Assembly (NCBI GenBank): GCA_002742845.1 | Contig: DLUH01000005.1 | Location: 620,553 to 684,552, forward strand | Direction of reading: 5' to 3' | DNA from: Sulfurovum sp. UBA12169 | GTDB taxonomy: Bacteria > Campylobacterota > Campylobacteria > Campylobacterales > Sulfurovaceae | DNA: 64,000 bases | In this document: positions 33,953-43,905 of the stretch, piece after piece | Position numbering within the stretch: the stretch's first letter is position 1 | Layout: each line of letters opens with the position of its first letter | Position numbers and translations under genes: made by a program | Notes under the pieces: model-generated | The model's input: the letters and a program-made list of their open reading frames with translations, nothing else | Databases searched by the model: none | What the model was told of the DNA's origin: nothing

Positions 33953-36142
33953 ATGATAAGTTTAGCACTCAATGATGTATTTAAGCATGCCGTAGCCTAT
34001 GCCAAAGAGAATAGACATGAATATCTCACAGTTGAACATGTGTTTTTGGCGATCATAAGAAGCGAAGAAGGCAAAGAGATACTCCTGGCGCTCGGCGCAA
34101 ATGTGACGGCACTCAAACAGGGAATCGCAGAGCACATTAACAAAACAATTCCCATACTCAAAGAAGCCGTCGAACCGTTTGAAACCGTGGCGCTCTCTCG
34201 GGCGATCAATGATATGATGACGCATATTCACAGTTCAGGGAGGACGGAGGCCGGTATTGGGGACATGCTCGCTGCTATTTTTATGCAAGAACACTCTTAT
34301 GCGGTTTATTTGATGAAAAAAGAGGGAATTGCCAGGGTAGATGTTCTTGAAGTTATTTCGCATCGCGGCATAGCACGCAAATCAGATCAAAAGGCTGAGC
34401 CAAAAGAAGAGACATTGCTGGATCAATTTACCACAGAACTTGTCGGGCTTGCAAAAAAAGGAAATATTGATCCTGTTGTGGGGCGCGCAGAGGAGATTGA
34501 ACGCGTTATGCAGACGTTATGCAGACGCAAAAAAAACAATCCTCTGTTGGTGGGAGAACCCGGCGTAGGAAAAACGGCTATTGCTGAGGGTTTGGCGCTT
34601 AAAATTTCCCAGGGTGAGGTTCCTGAAGTACTGAAAAATGCAAAGATATTTGCATTGGAGATGGGAGCACTGGTTGCCGGAACGAAATATAGGGGAGATT
34701 TTGAGAAACGGCTCAAAGGAATTATTGCCGAACTTGGAACGATAGAAAATGCTATTTTGTTTGTCGATGAGATTCACACCATGGTTGGTGCGGGTGCAAC
34801 AAGCGGAGGAAGTATGGATGCTTCCAATCTGCTTAAGCCTGCTCTTGCCCGAGGAGAGCTGAAATGCATCGGTGCAACCACTTACGCAGAGTACAGAAAC
34901 TTTTTTGATAAAGACAAAGCGCTAAGCAGAAGATTTGCCAAGATCGATGTGGAGGAGCCAAGCGCGGAAGATACAATGATCATCTTGCAAGGCATTAAGC
35001 ACAAATATGAATCTTATCACGACATTCGTTTTACCGACGAAGCTCTGCAAAGTGCTATTGATTTGAGCGTCAAATATCTGCATGATAGATTTTTGCCGGA
35101 TAAAGCAATGGATATCATCGATGAAGTGGGAGCACACTTTATGCTTAAGGGAAAAAAAGGCGTAGTGATACAATCTGAAGATATTCAGCGGAGTGTCGCA
35201 AAGATGCTTAAGCTTCCTTCATCCATCATAGGAACGGATGAAACAAAAAAACTTGCAGCGCTTCAAAAAGAGTTGGCATCACACATTATAGGCCAAGACG
35301 AAGCTATCAAGGCATTAGTGGGGGCCATTAAGCGATCCTATGCAGGACTTAATGTCCCCGATAAACCGATAGGATCATTTCTTTTTGTGGGTCCGACAGG
35401 CGTGGGAAAAACAGCATTGGCTACACAGCTGGCAAAATCTATGGGTGTGCATTTTGAGCGTTTGGATATGAGTGAGTATATGGAAAAACACTCTGTAAGC
35501 CGTTTGGTGGGTGCGCCTCCGGGGTATGTGGGGTATGAGCAGGGAGGATTACTTACGGAGATGATCAAAAAACATCCCCATACAGTACTGTTGCTTGATG
35601 AGGTAGAAAAAGCGCATCCGGATATTATGAATATTTTATTGCAAGTGATGGATGGTGCAAAGCTTACGGACAACAATGGAATAGTAAGCGACTTTAAAAA
35701 TGTTATCTTGATCATGACTTCCAATATCGGCACCAAAGAAGCCAATGTGATGGGTTTTACCAAAGATGTTTCAATGAAAACAGATAAAGCTTTGGCAGAT
35801 TTCTTTAGTCCGGAATTTAGAAATCGTCTGAGCGCAACGATTTATTTCAATTCGCTCTCCCTGGATGTGCTGACAGGGATCGTAGATACAGAAATTGATA
35901 AACTTAATAGGTTGCTAAAAGCAAAAAAAGTCACAGTCAAGCTTGATAAAAAAGCGAAAGAATATTTGGCTAAAGAGGGCTATGATGAGCGTTACGGCGC
36001 AAGACATATCGCGCGAGTGATTGAAGAAAAAATTAAAGAAACACTTACCGATGAAATTCTTTTTGGAGCACTCAAAAATGGGGGTGAAGCAAAAGTAAGC
36101 TATAAAAAAGAGAAGTTAAATTTTTTATTTGAGGGAAAATGA
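33953..36142 (+). CDS. clpA: ATP-dependent Clp protease ATP-binding subunit ClpA
   Basis: A 729-aa AAA+ unfoldase that feeds ClpP. The N-domain (1-140) includes [13 protein letters not shown]1 has Walker [14 protein letters not shown] and Walker [16 protein letters not shown]2 has [14 protein letters not shown] and [14 protein letters not shown], with the ClpA-type arginine finger [14 protein letters not shown]. The start at 33953 ([11 protein letters not shown]) has AAGGAGA 6 bases upstream; the open frame from 33854 lacks one. No IGF/IGL-like ClpP loop position was checked in detail. It is followed by aat. Confidence 0.95.
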   Translation: MISLALNDVFKHAVAYAKENRHEYLTVEHVFLAIIRSEEGKEILLALGANVTALKQGIAEHINKTIPILKEAVEPFETVALSRAINDMMTHIHSSGRTEAGIGDMLAAIFMQEHSYAVYLMKKEGIARVDVLEVISHRGIARKSDQKAEPKEETLLDQFTTELVGLAKKGNIDPVVGRAEEIERVMQTLCRRKKNNPLLVGEPGVGKTAIAEGLALKISQGEVPEVLKNAKIFALEMGALVAGTKYRGDFEKRLKGIIAELGTIENAILFVDEIHTMVGAGATSGGSMDASNLLKPALARGELKCIGATTYAEYRNFFDKDKALSRRFAKIDVEEPSAEDTMIILQGIKHKYESYHDIRFTDEALQSAIDLSVKYLHDRFLPDKAMDIIDEVGAHFMLKGKKGVVIQSEDIQRSVAKMLKLPSSIIGTDETKKLAALQKELASHIIGQDEAIKALVGAIKRSYAGLNVPDKPIGSFLFVGPTGVGKTALATQLAKSMGVHFERLDMSEYMEKHSVSRLVGAPPGYVGYEQGGLLTEMIKKHPHTVLLLDEVEKAHPDIMNILLQVMDGAKLTDNNGIVSDFKNVILIMTSNIGTKEANVMGFTKDVSMKTDKALADFFSPEFRNRLSATIYFNSLSLDVLTGIVDTEIDKLNRLLKAKKVTVKLDKKAKEYLAKEGYDERYGARHIARVIEEKIKETLTDEILFGALKNGGEAKVSYKKEKLNFLFEGK

Positions 36143-36236
36143 TTCAAAACATTGTGTCAAATGACTCTATCTATAAGAAAATTTATATAGTCAAATTTTG
36201 TTAAAGTACGAACAGTGATAATAAAGAGGAGTTCGA

Positions 36237-36965
36237 ATGGCTTCGATGTTTGAGGAGGGGTACTGTGTTCCTCCATTGGGGGATTCTTATATTTTTCCAA
36301 ACCCGCGGCTTGCTTCAGATGAAGGACTGCTTGCGTATGGGGGCGATCTTTCGGTAAATCGTCTTTTAACTGCATACCGTAAAGGTATTTTTCCTTGGTA
36401 TAATGCAGGGGATCCGATACTGTGGTGGTCTCCTAACCCTAGACTTTTACTCTATCCTGATCGCTTCAAAGTAAAAAAATCTTTCCATCGTGTGCTGCGA
36501 AACGGACAATTTACTGTAACTTTTGACAGGCAGTTTGCCGATGTAATCAATCTGTGCGCAACCGTTCCAAGAGAGGGACAAAGAAGTTCCTGGATTATTC
36601 CGGAAATGCGAATGGCCTACCTGGAACTTTATCGGCATGGATTTGCCCATAGTGTCGAGGTATACAAAGAGGGCAAATTGGTAGGAGGGCTTTATGGCAT
36701 TGCAATGGGAAAAGGTTTTTTTGGCGAATCAATGTTTTCGTTGGTTTCTAACGCATCCAAGGTCGCTTTTAAGGCACTAAGTGATGTTTTAGGCTCTAAA
36801 GGCTATGATTTTATAGATTGCCAAATGAAAACAGGTCATTTGGTAAGTTTAGGCGCCCAGGTAATTACAAGGGATAGATTCTTGGATGAACTTGAGCTTA
36901 CTTTACAAAAACCTAGCGATTTAGGGCATTGGCATCATTTTTTTTGGGAGTATAATAATGGTTAA
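36237..36965 (+). CDS. aat: Leucyl/phenylalanyl-tRNA-protein transferase
   Basis: A 242-aa enzyme that adds Leu or Phe from aminoacyl-tRNA to proteins with N-terminal Lys or Arg, creating ClpS substrates. Family motifs: YRKGIFPWYNAGDPILWWSPNPR, FGESMFSLVSNASK, and DCQMKTGHLVSLGAQ. AGGAG lies 5 bases before the ATG. It ends 8 bases inside the tal gene. With clpS and clpA it forms the bacterial N-degron pathway in one place. Confidence 0.95.
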   Translation: MASMFEEGYCVPPLGDSYIFPNPRLASDEGLLAYGGDLSVNRLLTAYRKGIFPWYNAGDPILWWSPNPRLLLYPDRFKVKKSFHRVLRNGQFTVTFDRQFADVINLCATVPREGQRSSWIIPEMRMAYLELYRHGFAHSVEVYKEGKLVGGLYGIAMGKGFFGESMFSLVSNASKVAFKALSDVLGSKGYDFIDCQMKTGHLVSLGAQVITRDRFLDELELTLQKPSDLGHWHHFFWEYNNG

Positions 36966-37953
36966 CACGGAAATCGGTTTTTCGTTGTGGTTGGATTTTG
37001 TGGAGAGGGATTTCCTTAGAAATGATTTTATAAATTTGATTGAATCGGGCACCATTAATGGCGCAACTAGCAATCCTTCTATTTTTGCCTCAGCTATTAC
37101 AACTTCTGACGCTTATAAAGAGCAACTGGAGCTTCTTTTTGGAAAAAGTGCCAAAGAGAAGTATGAAGCGCTTGCGATTGCAGATATTAAAATGGCTGCA
37201 ATTGAACTCAGAGGTATTTATGATGAAGGCAGAGACGGTTATATTTCTATCGAAGTAGACCCTTTTTTATCCAACGATACACATGCAACGGTCGAAGAAG
37301 GAAAAAGGCTTTTTAAGGCGATAGGCGAACCCAACGTTATGGTGAAAGTGCCTGCGACAGAAGCAGGATATGCCGCGATGACGGAATTGCTTAGCACCGG
37401 GATATCAGTCAATGCAACATTGATCTTCTCTCCTGAACAAGCCAAAAAATGTCTGTCTGCGATGAAACAAGGATTGGATATTTTTGAAAATAGCGGCGGG
37501 AGAAGAGCTGAAGCGGTTATTTCAATTTTTGTAAGCCGTTTTGACAGACTGCTTGACCCTCTCTTAAAAGAAAAAGGGTTGCCTACGGCAAAAACAGGTA
37601 TTTTAAATGCAGCAAAAATCTATAACCTTATCGAGGATAATCGTACACCAAGCATCCGCACTCTTTTTGCGAGTACAGGAGTAAAGGGTAATGATCTGGA
37701 TGCAGATTATTATATCCGTGAACTTCTGGCACCGCGTTCTGTCAATACGGCGCCTTTGTCTACCATAGAATCCTATATCAAATCCAAAGCTACACCGCCA
37801 AAATTGCCTATTGCCGATGAAGAGATCGATGCATATTTTGATGCACTTAAAGTTGCCGGCATTTCTATGGAAGAAGCATACGATATATTGCTCCGCGAGG
37901 GACTGGAAGCATTCGAAAAAGCATTTCAAGAGATGCTGGAGACACTTGGATAG
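36958..37953 (+). CDS. tal: Transaldolase
   Basis: A 331-aa TIM-barrel pentose-phosphate enzyme transferring a dihydroxyacetone unit. The Schiff-base Lys is in NVMVKVPATEAG; TSNPSIFASAI near the N-terminus and NATLIFSPEQA and SIFVSRFDRLLD are family signatures. It is the longer Campylobacter/actinobacterial-type transaldolase. The start lies within the end of aat (8-base overlap), with GGGAG 8 bases upstream. It is followed by pilT 11 bases later. Confidence 0.92.
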   Translation: MVNTEIGFSLWLDFVERDFLRNDFINLIESGTINGATSNPSIFASAITTSDAYKEQLELLFGKSAKEKYEALAIADIKMAAIELRGIYDEGRDGYISIEVDPFLSNDTHATVEEGKRLFKAIGEPNVMVKVPATEAGYAAMTELLSTGISVNATLIFSPEQAKKCLSAMKQGLDIFENSGGRRAEAVISIFVSRFDRLLDPLLKEKGLPTAKTGILNAAKIYNLIEDNRTPSIRTLFASTGVKGNDLDADYYIRELLAPRSVNTAPLSTIESYIKSKATPPKLPIADEEIDAYFDALKVAGISMEEAYDILLREGLEAFEKAFQEMLETLG

Positions 37954-37964
37954 GGAAAAAAGTA

Positions 37965-39101
37965 ATGGAAGAAAAACTCAAGCTATATCTTCGTACAATG
38001 ATCAGCAACAAAGGAAGCGACCTTCATGTAAAATCAGGCGCAATTGTAAGAGTGCGGATAGATGGTATCTTGAAGTTGTTGGGAAAAGAGGCTGTGAGTG
38101 CCCCCGAAGTAGATACCATTGCTCAAGAAATCATGACACAAGAGCAGTACGAGAAACTCAAATCAGACAAGAGCCTTGATTTTACCTATGTTTTGAGCGA
38201 AGAGTATCGTTTTCGTGTAAACTTCTTTTATCAAATGGACGGCTTGAGCGCTGTTTTCCGTGTGATTCCGGTAAAAATAGCTTCGCTTGACGAGCTAAAC
38301 CTTCCTGAAGTAATTAAAACATTTACGCAAATACAGCGCGGATTGGTATTGGTCACAGGGGTCACGGGAAGCGGCAAGTCAACCACGTTGGCAGCACTGC
38401 TTGATAAAATAAACAATGAACAAAAAAAACATATTATTACCATCGAGGATCCTATAGAGTTTATCCATAAAGATAAAGGATGCTTGATCAATCAGCGATC
38501 CATAGGCCAGGATACTCGCTCTTTTTCTGACGCGCTTAGGGGTGCGCTCAGAGAAGATCCTGATATCATACTGGTGGGAGAGATGAGGGATTTGGAAACC
38601 ATAGATATCGCATTGCATGCAGCCAATACGGGCCACTTGGTTTTTTCTACTTTGCACACACTTGATGCCAAGGAAACCATAGACAGAATCATAGGTATGT
38701 TTGAAAAAGAAGAGCAAAACCGTATTCGGGGGTCTTTAGCTTCTGTGCTGGAGGGAGTGATTTCTCAGAGATTGATTCCCACTAAAACAGGGGGAAGGAT
38801 TGCGGGCATTGAAATTCTTAAAAAGACAGCCAGAATTCAACAGCTTATTATGGAAAACCGTGACTATGAAATCCCCGATGCGCTCTCTGAGGGAAAAGAA
38901 ATATATGGGACACAAACTTTTGATCAGGCCCTTTTGGATCTTGTGCGTTTTGATACTATCTCTCAGGAGACAGCATTGGAGTATGCCAGCAATCCGTCTG
39001 ATTTGAAATTGAAAATGCAAGGCGTTGGAAAAGGTGCGCTTGTAGATGAAAATGCATACATGCGCAAAACAGAAGTATTTGATTTTAAAGAGGTAGAGTA
39101 A
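37965..39101 (+). CDS. pilT: PilT-like type IV pilus retraction ATPase
   Basis: A 378-aa hexameric secretion-family ATPase. The N-terminal PAS-like domain (1-105) has KGSDLHVKSG. Walker A is VTGVTGSGKSTTLA (K138). The Asp box follows in IITIEDPIEFIH, Walker B is DPDIILVGEMRD and the His box is TGHLVFSTLHT. The PilT C-terminal AIRNLIRE motif is replaced by ARIQQLIMEN, so it could also be a PilU-like or more diverged retraction motor. No pilus assembly gene is nearby; it sits behind tal and ends in a hairpin. It would permit twitching in a cell that lacks the flagellar genes at their usual place. Confidence 0.87.
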   Translation: MEEKLKLYLRTMISNKGSDLHVKSGAIVRVRIDGILKLLGKEAVSAPEVDTIAQEIMTQEQYEKLKSDKSLDFTYVLSEEYRFRVNFFYQMDGLSAVFRVIPVKIASLDELNLPEVIKTFTQIQRGLVLVTGVTGSGKSTTLAALLDKINNEQKKHIITIEDPIEFIHKDKGCLINQRSIGQDTRSFSDALRGALREDPDIILVGEMRDLETIDIALHAANTGHLVFSTLHTLDAKETIDRIIGMFEKEEQNRIRGSLASVLEGVISQRLIPTKTGGRIAGIEILKKTARIQQLIMENRDYEIPDALSEGKEIYGTQTFDQALLDLVRFDTISQETALEYASNPSDLKLKMQGVGKGALVDENAYMRKTEVFDFKEVE

Positions 39102-39109
39102 GCGCTATT

Positions 39110-39131
39110 GCAGCAAACGGCTGTTTGCTGC
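39110..39131 (+). terminator. Hairpin after pilT
   Basis: GCAGCAAAC (39110-39118) pairs perfectly with GTTTGCTGC (39123-39131) around GGCT, 9 bases after the pilT stop. There is no U tract behind it, so termination may need Rho or be partial. Confidence 0.5.
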
Positions 39132-39212
39132 TGGGGAGCAGTGAAGAAAAGCGGGTTGGATGAGAAGGTTTGGGCAGTGTTTTTCTTCAAGATTATTTTA
39201 ATAAAAATTCGA

Positions 39213-39218
39213 TATAAT
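39213..39218 (+). promoter_or_regulatory. -10 box of rplY
   Basis: TATAAT preceded by an AT-rich stretch, 75 bases upstream of the rplY ATG. Confidence 0.5.
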
Positions 39219-39292
39219 CCCCCTCTATTTTACAAATCCTAAGATGAGTACGAAGTTTTTGTGAGAAGAATTTATTTACAAGGAAACAGATT

Positions 39293-39829
39293 ATGTTAGA
39301 AGGTATCGTTAGAGAGAGTATCGGAAAGAGCAATGCAAAAAAGCTTAAAAGAGATGGTTATCTAATCGCTAATATTTATGCAAACGGCGTTGAAAATATT
39401 GACGCTGCATTTAAACGCGGGGAATTTGCAAGAACAGTAAGAAACAAAAATACACTTGCATTCCCGGTAAAAGTTGGCGACAAAGAACTTAATGTAGTGG
39501 TGCAAGAGTATCAATTGCATCCGGTAACCGGAGATGTGGCTCATGTTGATTTGAGAGTGGCAGTACCCGGTCAGGTAACAAATTTCCTTGTACCCGTCAA
39601 AACAAATGGAATACCTAAAGGTCTTAAAAATAAAGGTGTTTTGATTATTTCTAAAAAAAGAATCAAAGTAAGAGGGGCTATCGAGAATATGCCTGCAAAT
39701 TTTGACCTTGACGTATCTTCTCTTGATAGAGATGACAGCATCTTGATTAGAGATATTCAGGTGCCGGCAGGATGTCGTTTGATGGATAGACCAGACGTTG
39801 CTATTTGCGGTGTGATTAAAGCAAAATAG
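39293..39829 (+). CDS. rplY: Ribosomal protein L25 (Ctc form)
   Basis: A 178-aa two-domain 5S rRNA-binding protein. The N-terminal L25 domain (1-90: [25 protein letters not shown] and [21 protein letters not shown]) is joined to the Ctc/TL5 C-terminal domain (about 91-178: [22 protein letters not shown]). Ctc proteins are general-stress forms in several bacteria. AAGGA lies before the ATG. It starts the conserved series rplY-pth-lptG-lysA. Confidence 0.94.
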   Translation: MLEGIVRESIGKSNAKKLKRDGYLIANIYANGVENIDAAFKRGEFARTVRNKNTLAFPVKVGDKELNVVVQEYQLHPVTGDVAHVDLRVAVPGQVTNFLVPVKTNGIPKGLKNKGVLIISKKRIKVRGAIENMPANFDLDVSSLDRDDSILIRDIQVPAGCRLMDRPDVAICGVIKAK

Positions 39830-39856
39830 TAAAAACAAGTAAAAAGTAAAGTCGTG

Positions 39857-40426
39857 ATGCTTTTCGTAGGTCTAGGCAATCCGGGATCACAATACGAAAA
39901 CACACGGCACAACATCGGCTTTAAAGTAATCGACGCACTAGTCGAAACATTTAAAACTATGGATGTCTCCAAAGCCTCATTTCAAGGCACTCTTTACAAA
40001 GCCACTTCAGCACTTTTTTTAAAACCAACTACATTTATGAATCTTTCCGGTAAAAGTGTTCAGGCGGTCAAACAGTTTTACAAAATAGACTTAGAAAATA
40101 TTATTGTGGTGCATGATGATATTGATTTGCCTTTTGGCGCAGTTCGTTTTAAAAAAGGTGGAGGACACGGAGGGCACAATGGACTTAAATCCATTGATGC
40201 CCATATCGGAGAATCGTATGTACGCGTAAGAGTAGGGGTGGGCAAACCCAGTCACAAATCTCAAGTAGCTGATTATGTTTTGCATGATTTTCATGTTGAT
40301 GAGGCGTTGTATTTAAGCGCATTGATTGACCATGTTGCTCAAGCATGCAAGGCTTTGCTTTCAGAAGATTTTAATGAAATAAAATCCAAATACAGTCTCA
40401 AGTCAATAGAAAGTTTAAAAGCTTAA
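39857..40426 (+). CDS. pth: Peptidyl-tRNA hydrolase
   Basis: About 189 aa. Cuts peptidyl-tRNA released from stalled ribosomes. LFVGLGNPGSQYENTRHNIGF has the catalytic His and Asn region, KPTTFMNLSGKSV the second Asn, and HDDIDLPFG plus GGGHGGHNGLKSI the tRNA-binding loops. ATG at 39857 is the likely start; GTG at 39854 is just before it. Shares the translation-quality theme with tmRNA in this window but not its locus. Confidence 0.95.
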   Translation: MLFVGLGNPGSQYENTRHNIGFKVIDALVETFKTMDVSKASFQGTLYKATSALFLKPTTFMNLSGKSVQAVKQFYKIDLENIIVVHDDIDLPFGAVRFKKGGGHGGHNGLKSIDAHIGESYVRVRVGVGKPSHKSQVADYVLHDFHVDEALYLSALIDHVAQACKALLSEDFNEIKSKYSLKSIESLKA

Positions 40427-40430
40427 GTTT

Positions 40431-41504
40431 ATGATGCCTTCACTCTATTTTTGGTATTTGATAAAACTCTACACCAAAAACCTTTTAGCGATATTGTTTG
40501 GTCTTTCTTTTTCTTTTGCCGTTATTGATTATTTTCAGCACATACGGCATTTTGATGTCTCTTTCAACTATAAAGTACTTTATATTTTTTATATATGGCA
40601 GGAAGCATTGGGGCTGCTTTATCCTTTGGCCATTGTTTTTGCTCTCATTGTGACAAAATTTCATTTGATAAAAAACAATACGATGGGGGCATTGCATGCA
40701 TTTGGATATGACAAAAAGAGACTTTCCGTACCGTTTGCAACGGCGGCTTTTGCGACCTATCTTCTTTTTGTCGCATTGCATACCACGGAATTTTCTTACG
40801 CCAAAGAGAAAGCGGAACATTTGCTTAAAAATGAGATCCATGCGTATAATCTTAATGATCTTTTTTTTAAATATAACGATACGTTTGTCTATATCAAAAA
40901 ACTTGATCCCGTGACTAAAACGCTTGAGGATATCACTATTTTTAGAGTTAACGGCTTCCAGGTAGACTACACTATTCATGCACAAAGTGCAAGTTTTGAC
41001 GGTACTCAGTGGAATGCCCATAATGCAACCTTAAAAACACATATTTATAAAAATGGTGTGCTAGAAAGATATACCGTCGAACATAAAACGCTTATTAAAA
41101 CACTGCAGGGATATAAACCTAAAATCATTCAATCTCTTTATGAAGGCGAAGAGCTTAATATTATTGATGCTTTCCACGCGTACAGGCTGTTGCAAAAACA
41201 ACAGCTTGATTCTCATAAAATACGTGCAGTATTTTATGAGAAAGCCGTTGTACCGCTTTTTGCTCCCGCATTATTGCTGATTTTATTTTTTAAGCTGCCT
41301 TTTCATGCACGATTTATGCATACCGGCAAGACAATCTCTCTTTCGTTGGGAGCCACATTTGTGACGTGGGGGGTACTGTTTGGATTAAAGCAAATAGGTC
41401 AAAGCGGCATAGTGTTGCCTGAATTTACCGCTCTTTTTCCTGTCGCATTGTTATGGGTATATGCTCTGTATGTGTATGCTACCGATGAAAAAAAAATTAC
41501 GTAA
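40431..41504 (+). CDS. LptF/LptG family LPS export permease
   Basis: A 357-aa inner-membrane protein. Three N-terminal helices (about 13-30, 57-77, 98-117), a periplasmic beta-jellyroll domain (about 120-275), and three C-terminal helices (FAPALLLILFFKLPF, TISLSLGATFVTWGVLFGL, FTALFPVALLWVYALYVYA). This is the YjgP/YjgQ plan. It forms with LptB the ABC engine that pulls LPS to LptA. Position between pth and lysA matches the Campylobacter LptG-like gene (from memory). The lptE gene of the same pathway is at 58354. Confidence 0.88.
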   Translation: MMPSLYFWYLIKLYTKNLLAILFGLSFSFAVIDYFQHIRHFDVSFNYKVLYIFYIWQEALGLLYPLAIVFALIVTKFHLIKNNTMGALHAFGYDKKRLSVPFATAAFATYLLFVALHTTEFSYAKEKAEHLLKNEIHAYNLNDLFFKYNDTFVYIKKLDPVTKTLEDITIFRVNGFQVDYTIHAQSASFDGTQWNAHNATLKTHIYKNGVLERYTVEHKTLIKTLQGYKPKIIQSLYEGEELNIIDAFHAYRLLQKQQLDSHKIRAVFYEKAVVPLFAPALLLILFFKLPFHARFMHTGKTISLSLGATFVTWGVLFGLKQIGQSGIVLPEFTALFPVALLWVYALYVYATDEKKIT

Positions 41505-41583
41505 CTGCCTTCTTATCATTTTTTAGATAAAATCTCTCTAAATATTATCGCCCCCATAAGAAGGCAAAAGTAGGACAATATAG

Positions 41584-42795
41584 ATGAACATCGACTATAG
41601 AGCATTGGTTCAAAAGTACGGTACACCCTTGTATGTATATGATTTTGATTTTATAAAAAACAGATATGAAATGCTTAAATCTGCATTTGGCGGCCGTAAA
41701 TCATTGATTAATTATGCAGTAAAAGCAAACTCAAATCTTTCTGTAATTGCACATCTTGCAAAGCTCGGTGCGGGCGCAGATTGCGTGAGTATCGGCGAGG
41801 TTAAAAGAGCACTGAATGCAGGAGTAGACAAGTATAAAATAATCTTTTCAGGTGTAGGAAAACGTGATGATGAGATCAGAACAGCACTGGAATATGATAT
41901 ATTATTGCTTAATCTAGAGAGCGAAGCTGAGATGAAACGCGTGGAAATGATAGCAAAAGAGCTGGGAAAAGAGGCAAGAATTTCTATTCGCGTCAATCCG
42001 AATATTGATCCGCAAACACATCCTTATATTTCAACCGGACTGCATGAAAATAAATTCGGAGTAGAGATAGATATGGCAAAGCGTATGTATATCTATGCAA
42101 AAAAATCGCTATTCCTCAATCCCGTGGGTACCCATTTTCATATTGGTTCTCAGCTAACCAACCTTGATCCCATTAGAGAATCGTGCAACATTGTTGCGGA
42201 TTTGGTGCGGTCTTTATATGCGATCGGTATTGAGATTAAATTTTTTGATGTGGGCGGGGGTATTGGTGTAGTGTACGATAATGAAAAGACCATATTGCCA
42301 ACAGAATATACTCAAGCAATTTTTGAAGCAACAAAAGGATTGGATGTTACTTTGTTGTGTGAACCCGGTCGCTACATGGTGGCAAATGCCGGAGCGTTTT
42401 TTACCAAAGTGCTTTATGAAAAACAAAATGGCCATAAACGTTTTGTTATTGTAGACGGCGCAATGAATGATTTGATACGGCCAAGTCTTTATAATGCTTA
42501 TCATAAAATTGAAGCAGTGGGCACAGAAGGTGAAAAAACACTTGCTGATGTTGTGGGTCCCGTATGCGAAAGCGGCGATTTTTTGGGCAAAAATGTATCC
42601 CTTCCTCCATTGAAACATGATGATCTTCTTATTGTGCACAGTGCCGGAGCGTATGGATTTACAATGGCAAGCAACTACAACACCCGAAATAAAAGTGCGG
42701 AAGTGGCTATAGAAGAAGGAAAAGACAGATTGATTCGGAAACGTGAAAGCTATGAAGATCAGGTGCGTTTAGAGCTAGAATATTTGGAGAAATAA
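41584..42795 (+). CDS. lysA: Diaminopimelate decarboxylase
   Basis: A 403-aa PLP enzyme making lysine from meso-diaminopimelate. The PLP Lys is in NYAVKANSNL; HFHIGSQ, DVGGGIG, EPGRYMVANAG and GPVCESGDFLGK are the fold type III landmarks, the last holding the catalytic Cys. A promoter-like GATAAAAT lies at 41525-41532. It starts the amino-acid series lysA-pheA-hisC, with pheA following without a gap. Confidence 0.95.
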   Translation: MNIDYRALVQKYGTPLYVYDFDFIKNRYEMLKSAFGGRKSLINYAVKANSNLSVIAHLAKLGAGADCVSIGEVKRALNAGVDKYKIIFSGVGKRDDEIRTALEYDILLLNLESEAEMKRVEMIAKELGKEARISIRVNPNIDPQTHPYISTGLHENKFGVEIDMAKRMYIYAKKSLFLNPVGTHFHIGSQLTNLDPIRESCNIVADLVRSLYAIGIEIKFFDVGGGIGVVYDNEKTILPTEYTQAIFEATKGLDVTLLCEPGRYMVANAGAFFTKVLYEKQNGHKRFVIVDGAMNDLIRPSLYNAYHKIEAVGTEGEKTLADVVGPVCESGDFLGKNVSLPPLKHDDLLIVHSAGAYGFTMASNYNTRNKSAEVAIEEGKDRLIRKRESYEDQVRLELEYLEK

Positions 42796-43878
42796 ATGGT
42801 AAAAATGACACTGGATGAGTTGAGAAAAAAGATAGACGGCATTGATGATATGTTACTTAAATTGTATAATGAACGCATGGAGTATATACATCAAGTAGGT
42901 GAATTGAAAAATACGAGCGGAGAGCCTATTTACCGTCCTGAACGTGAATCGGCTATTTTAAATCGCTTAAAGCAGCAAAATAAGATTGTTGGCGGAAAGC
43001 TTACGGATGGGGCAATTGACGCACTTTTTTTAGAACTTTTTGCAGTAGCAAGAAATCTTGAATTGCCAGAAGCGGTTGCTTATCTTGGACCTGAAGCAAG
43101 CTTTACGCATCAGGCGGCAGAGAGCAAGTTTGGTGCGACGAGTACTTATCTGCCCATGAATTCAATTCGCGGTATTTTTAGGGAAGTTGAAAAGGGAACG
43201 GCAAAATTTGGTGTGATTCCGATTGAAAACAGCTCCAACGGCATCGTCAGCGATACAATCAATTGTCTTGATGAGTATCCTTTAAAAATCGTAGCAGAGG
43301 TTATTATAGATATTCATTTGGCATTTGCCACATTAAGTGAAAACATTAAAGAGATCAAGACGATCTACTCTAAAGATATCGCCTTTGGGCAGTGCCGTAA
43401 CTTTTTGCAGGATTTGGGTCTGGATGAGATTGAACATGTTCCTATAGAATCCACAGCCAAAGCAGCCAAACTTGCCCTGAAAGACAAAACCTCGGCAGCC
43501 ATATGTCCTGCAGTTGCGGCAAAGCTTTACAATTTGCCTATACGTTTTGACAACATAGAAGACAGCAGCAACAATCGTACACGTTTTTTTATCATTAGCA
43601 ATTTTGAAAACCAGCCATCAGGCAATGACAAAACGTCTTTGTTGGTAAAACTTTTAAATAAACCCGGAAGCCTGGTGGAATTTCTCAACGATTTTGAAGA
43701 GGCCAGTGTTAATTTGACAAAAATAAAATCACATATTATTGAAGGAAAATCAATATTTTTTATTGAGTTTAACGGACACCAGAAAGATGCGCATATTCAG
43801 CCCATTTTAGAAAAGCACAAAGATGTGATTAGGGTGCTGGGTTCTTATGTAAAGCAAACAGAGGATATCTATATTTAA
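42796..43878 (+). CDS. pheA: Chorismate mutase / prephenate dehydratase (P-protein)
   Basis: A 360-aa bifunctional enzyme leading to phenylalanine. The chorismate mutase domain (1-85) has ELRKKIDGIDDMLLKLYNERM and Arg/Glu of the AroQ site. The prephenate dehydratase domain (about 92-270) has YLGPEASFTHQAA, GVIPIENSSNG and the TRF motif NNRTRFFI. A C-terminal ACT domain (about 278-355) has TSLLVKLLNKPGSLVEFL and ESRPS-like KIKSHIIEG for feedback by Phe. The start is directly after the lysA stop, with GGAG 7 bases upstream. Confidence 0.95.
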   Translation: MVKMTLDELRKKIDGIDDMLLKLYNERMEYIHQVGELKNTSGEPIYRPERESAILNRLKQQNKIVGGKLTDGAIDALFLELFAVARNLELPEAVAYLGPEASFTHQAAESKFGATSTYLPMNSIRGIFREVEKGTAKFGVIPIENSSNGIVSDTINCLDEYPLKIVAEVIIDIHLAFATLSENIKEIKTIYSKDIAFGQCRNFLQDLGLDEIEHVPIESTAKAAKLALKDKTSAAICPAVAAKLYNLPIRFDNIEDSSNNRTRFFIISNFENQPSGNDKTSLLVKLLNKPGSLVEFLNDFEEASVNLTKIKSHIIEGKSIFFIEFNGHQKDAHIQPILEKHKDVIRVLGSYVKQTEDIYI

Positions 43879-43905
43879 GCAGAGCAAGCAGAAAGAAGGA
43901 ATAAA

